From the NCBI GenBank assembly GCA_001936135.1, contig CP012810.1, positions 1,116,001-1,180,000 on the forward strand: a stretch of 64,000 nt of DNA, read 5' to 3'. This stretch comes from Saccharomycopsis fibuligera x Saccharomycopsis cf. fibuligera (lineage: Eukaryota > Ascomycota > Saccharomycetes > Ascoideales > Saccharomycopsidaceae). Positions 60,750 through 64,000 of the stretch are shown here, piece by piece. Below the pieces are notes generated by a model. The model saw only the letters and a list, made by a program, of their open reading frames with translations. It was not told the origin of the DNA and ran no database searches. The translations under genes were made by a program, and so were the position numbers. Positions within the stretch are counted from its first letter, which is position 1, and the number at the start of each line of letters is the position of its first letter.

Positions 60750-61967
60750 ATGAAGGCTACGGTAGTGAGACGTATTTTGATTATAATATTCACTCTTCTC
60801 AGTTTGAGTGTGTTACTCATCAAATTTGTTCCAATTAAATCCAATAACAACCTCCAAAAAGTTTTATTTGAAAGTTATTTGAGCAGCTTACAGCGCAACA
60901 ATGAACAAACTCTTCAGCAACAAAAACAGAATGAAGAATTAAGTAAAAAATTAGAGGATATTGCTCAAAATTTGCTCAAAAAGCAAGAAGAACGGATTCA
61001 TGAACTTGAAAAAGATCGTAAAACCCTTGAGCGCAAACTTGTTGGGTTGAGAAATCCACCAAAAGACGCTACTCTTAGAGAAAAATTGGCCTTTATCTAC
61101 CCTTACGATAATTCCAAACGGTTCCCAGCATACATTTGGCAATGTTGGAAATACGGTCTTAATGATGATCGATTTGACCAAAAATTCAAAGATGGTGAAA
61201 CTTCGTGGGCTGTGAGAAATCCAGGATTTGTGCATGAATTATTCAATGATGACACATCGACAGCAATGATTCATCATTTATACAAAAACATTCCAGAAAT
61301 CCTTGAAGCTTATGAGCTGTTACCTTCAATTATTCTCAAGATGGACTTTTTCCGTTACTTGATTTTACTTGCTAAGGGTGGTGTATATGCCGATATTGAC
61401 ACTCATCCATTACAAGCGGTGCCTAACTGGATTCCTGAAAATGTTTCTCCTAACGAAGTAGGCATGGTGGTGGGCATTGAAGCTGATGCTGATAGTGCTG
61501 ATTGGAAAAAAATTTATGCCCGTAGAGTGCAGTTTGGTCAGTGGGTTATTCAAGCCAAACCAGGCCATCCAATTCTTCGAGAAATTGTTGCGCAAATCAC
61601 TGAAAGAACCATCGAGAAAAAGAAAAACTTGCTCAATAGTAACAGTAACAAGGAAAAAGGTTTAGCTTTGGATCCAGTGGACACAAATTTGGATATTATG
61701 AAGTGGACAGGAGCAGGAATTTGGACTGATGTGATTTTCACCTATTTTAACGATTATGTGTTGAGCGGGATTTATACTAAAGTCACTTGGAAAGACTTTA
61801 GTAAATTGGAGGTTCCCAAGTTGGTTTCTGATGTGTTGGTGTTGCCAATTACTAGTTTCAGTCCAGGAATTGGTAGTATGGGCGCCAAAGAAGAGCTTGA
61901 TCCATTGGCTTTTGTTAGACATTATTTTGAATGTAATTGGAAAAAGAAGGGCGAGACTAAGGCTTAA
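60750..61967 (+). CDS. HOC1: Golgi alpha-1,6-mannosyltransferase Hoc1
   Basis: 405 residues, ATG at 60750, close to S. cerevisiae Hoc1 (396). It is a type II membrane protein with a short cytosolic N-terminus and a signal anchor at about 9-27 (ILIIIFTLLSLSVLLIKFV). A coiled-coil stem spans about 45-105 (LQQQKQNEELSKKLEDIAQ...KDRKTLERKL), followed by the Hoc1/Och1 catalytic domain (GT32): PAYIWQCWKYG, NPGFVHELFNDD, LLPSIILKMDFFRYLILLAKGGVYADIDTHPL with the metal-binding DxD (Asp 215 and 217), QAKPGHPILREIV and WTGAGIWTDVIFTYFND. The PPKDATLREKLAFIYPYD link between coil and domain is the Hoc1 rather than the Och1 form. Hoc1 is part of Golgi M-Pol II, which extends the N-glycan mannose backbone. 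Confidence 0.93.
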   Translation: MKATVVRRILIIIFTLLSLSVLLIKFVPIKSNNNLQKVLFESYLSSLQRNNEQTLQQQKQNEELSKKLEDIAQNLLKKQEERIHELEKDRKTLERKLVGLRNPPKDATLREKLAFIYPYDNSKRFPAYIWQCWKYGLNDDRFDQKFKDGETSWAVRNPGFVHELFNDDTSTAMIHHLYKNIPEILEAYELLPSIILKMDFFRYLILLAKGGVYADIDTHPLQAVPNWIPENVSPNEVGMVVGIEADADSADWKKIYARRVQFGQWVIQAKPGHPILREIVAQITERTIEKKKNLLNSNSNKEKGLALDPVDTNLDIMKWTGAGIWTDVIFTYFNDYVLSGIYTKVTWKDFSKLEVPKLVSDVLVLPITSFSPGIGSMGAKEELDPLAFVRHYFECNWKKKGETKA

Positions 61968-62530
61968 GGAATAGGTGGACTGAATATTTTTGCAGATAGG
62001 CCTTTCTCTGTTTTCAAGTTGGCCTTGATGTGAGCTACAACTACACAAAAAAAAAAAAAAAAAAGCCTTTAATCGATTGTGCTTGTCTCGTCTTTCTCTC
62101 TTTTCTCTTTTCTTTTCCTTCTTCTTTTGTTTTTAACTTACTTACTTACTATTACTTTCCCCATTATTATAACTTACTCTCGCCATAGTCAGTCATCAAT
62201 GCTGCTTTTTCAACCATTGACTATTTCAGTCTCATTGCTTCTTTCACATTTTTTGTCTCACTTTTTTTTTTTTTTTTTTTTTTATTTCCTTCATTTTTAT
62301 TTCTTCTGGATGATTGTAGTGTTAAATTGGAATTTGCCTTGAACTTACCTTGCTTTCAGCTTTGACGTTTACAATAGCTGGCTGTACTTGCTTGCTGTTT
62401 GCTTCCATGTTAAAGTTTATTGAACATCAGTCTAGTTTCTGTTTTTTTCTTTTTTTTTTTTTTTTTGTCAGCCCATCCCTCCATCAAGCATTGATTTTCT
62501 TCTCTTTTTTAATCAGTCTATAACATCATT

Positions 62531-62531
<1 letters not shown>

Positions 62532-62568
<37 letters not shown>
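62532..62568. repeat. Poly-T homopolymer (37 T)
   Basis: The longest of several T runs in the spacer downstream of HOC1. It is uninterrupted, so very slippage-prone; the true length may vary or be affected by sequencing. Confidence 0.85.
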
Positions 62569-62569
<1 letters not shown>

Positions 62570-63395
62570 TTCTCTACATCCTCTTGTCGCGTCATATTCT
62601 ATTTTTATAATTTTATGTATTGGTATTTCATTAATTTATCAGTAATCTACTAGCTCTTCCGTATTTATTTACTCAACGTATACTATAGTGCTGCATTCTG
62701 AAATTTCTGAGTTGCATGCGGTGTATGAGTATAAAACAACAGCTGTTAAAAAAGGCACCTTTGGTGATCAACTTTCAAATAATACATAGTGACTCATTAA
62801 AAGGGCCATTGGTTGATCAATTTGATATTAACAACAACGAGCCTTGGCCCCATTTGTAGATAATCTTAGCTAGGATGGTAGTAATCACCCCATATTCATT
62901 GGACAAGAGTACTACTAAACTCTTACTTGTTTTCATTAATGAATTTTTGAAATATAGATAACTGCCAAGAATGGCATTGTCATCATGTTGGTGATTTTTA
63001 TGATGGTTTTCTCTTTTGCATGCCAGCGGCACACGTAGCGATTGGAATCTGCAATAAGGGTTGGCTGAGTATGAGCTGATTTTTGACAATTTTGAAATGA
63101 CGGTTATCCTAGTGTTCTTATTTTTTGGGACTTATTATGGTCAGTATGATCATCATTATGGCGAGCATGGATCGAATCAAGCCAATCATTGCTTTTTCAC
63201 ATCGGATCTTTTATTCTTGTTTTTGTTGCTGTTTTTGTTCGTCTCACCAAAACCGGCAACTTTTCTCTACTTTCGTTGACATGACCAATAGTTATCATCA
63301 TTATAATAACCATACGTAAACAGTACTCATTGCAGTATCCCCATCCTTGTCTACCCGGGCTAGGCTACCAAGTTGACATCTTCACCCTCAGATTG

Positions 63396-63440
63396 CCGAT
63401 GCCGATGCTGATGCTGATGCTGATGCTGATGATGCTGTTG
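63396..63440. repeat. GATGCT hexanucleotide repeat
   Basis: About six GATGCT/GATGCC units followed by GATGATGCTGTTG. Intergenic, upstream of the possible gene start at 63973. Confidence 0.85.
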
Positions 63441-63972
63441 TTTTTGAGACTGAAACACACTTTGTTGATGTCAATTTTGTTGGGGGGTGATGGTTGTACT
63501 GACTGAGGCAAAAAATGTTTTCCTTGACATGTTGTTGCTGCTGACCGCGCTGTTTGTTCACTCCACTTTGAAGCGGATGGTCTCCCTTTTTGCAGCGATG
63601 TCGATGCTATCGATAACGCCGACCCTCGAGAATCATCATTAGGAGCTCTTGTTCTTACGGCTGCTTTCTAGAGCTGATATTGTTGTTCTCCAGTTGATAG
63701 TGGCGATCACTCAAAGTGAGCTTTTTCTGTACGCCATGTGGCGTGGTGTGGTGTGGGTTAGCTCCTTGGTGGCTACGGAGTACAGACAAAATTTCCTCTT
63801 CTGTCTGAATTAGCTTGTTTTTCCTTCTTTTCGCATTTGGTTGTGCCGAGACGATTGCAAATGTATAACCAGAGGTTCTTTTTCCAAAGAGAATCTACTG
63901 TACACGGTAGTGCTGCCCGCAAGTATAAATATAATAGATAACAGACTATTGACAATTAAGCACAGTGGAATC

Positions 63973-64000
63973 ATGCCAGATAATAAAGAACAGGTCGTTG
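63973..64000 (+). CDS. Possible gene start running off the right edge
   Basis: An ATG in the context GGAATCATGCC opens a frame (MPDNKEQVV) that is still open at the window end, only 9 codons. The long leader-like spacer before it supports a start, but so few residues give no function. Confidence 0.25.

Larger units (their letters stand above)
61968..63972. other. Long AT-rich spacer with large T runs
   Basis: About 2 kb. It contains A/T runs near 62045-62063, 62263-62283, 62448-62466 and 62532-62568 (37 T). A GATGCT hexanucleotide tract lies at 63396-63440. The small frames are chance. The right part (63340-63960) is less AT-rich and may be the promoter and leader of a gene starting at 63973. 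Confidence 0.6.

Overview
The window is nuclear DNA of a budding yeast. The genes are compact and mostly intron-poor, with yeast orthologues such as PEX6, RDH54, ORC2, TPI1, STE6, SLT11 and HOC1. Introns start with GTATGT and sit at the extreme 5' ends of genes. It is most likely a CUG-Ser (CTG clade) species. I found no in-frame CTG codon in the highly expressed TPI1 gene, and a CTG in SLT11 falls where serine fits the family better than leucine. AT-rich spacers, poly-Q proteins and long homopolymer runs suggest Lodderomyces elongisporus or a close relative, but the species is an inference. Protein residues quoted here come from standard-code translation, so any CTG-encoded Leu may really be Ser.

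Layout. 1-13.7 kb: PEX6 (3' part outside the window), an HPP-family membrane protein, a 4 kb gene-free stretch, an opsin-like MRH1/YRO2/HSP30 protein and an unassigned polytopic membrane protein. 13.9-19.3 kb: a 7-bp minisatellite, an arrestin-like adaptor, and a patatin-type lipase with a newly placed 5' exon. 20-22.5 kb: a LINE fragment next to tRNA-Gly, then an NRG-like zinc-finger gene. 22.5-27.3 kb: gene-free. 27.3-31.4 kb: a UGA4-type permease and a spliced peroxisomal D-amino-acid oxidase. 31.5-40.8 kb: RDH54, ORC2, TPI1 (first exon only ATG) and a TFC7/YNL108C-like histidine-phosphatase protein. 41.8-43.2 kb: an HSP42-like small heat-shock protein. 43.8-47.8 kb: two LINE copies tail to tail between divergent tRNA-Thr and tRNA-Tyr genes. 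48.3-64 kb: STE6, a possible small membrane protein, a rhomboid, SLT11, a small secreted protein, HOC1 and a long AT-rich spacer.

The most striking pattern is that all three tRNA genes seen here have a fragment of the same LINE family starting about 64-80 bp upstream. In each case the element's 5' side faces the tRNA and the element points away from it. This suggests that a non-LTR retrotransposon in this yeast is directed to Pol III promoters. One copy keeps its 3' end, with a perfect 9-bp stem-loop after the stop codon and an A-rich tail.

Functional links: PEX6 (peroxisomal import) and the PTS1-bearing D-amino-acid oxidase belong to the same organelle. The permease, with GATA and CCCCT sites upstream, and the oxidase both point to use of alternative nitrogen sources. 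The remaining genes are housekeeping genes with no operon-like logic.
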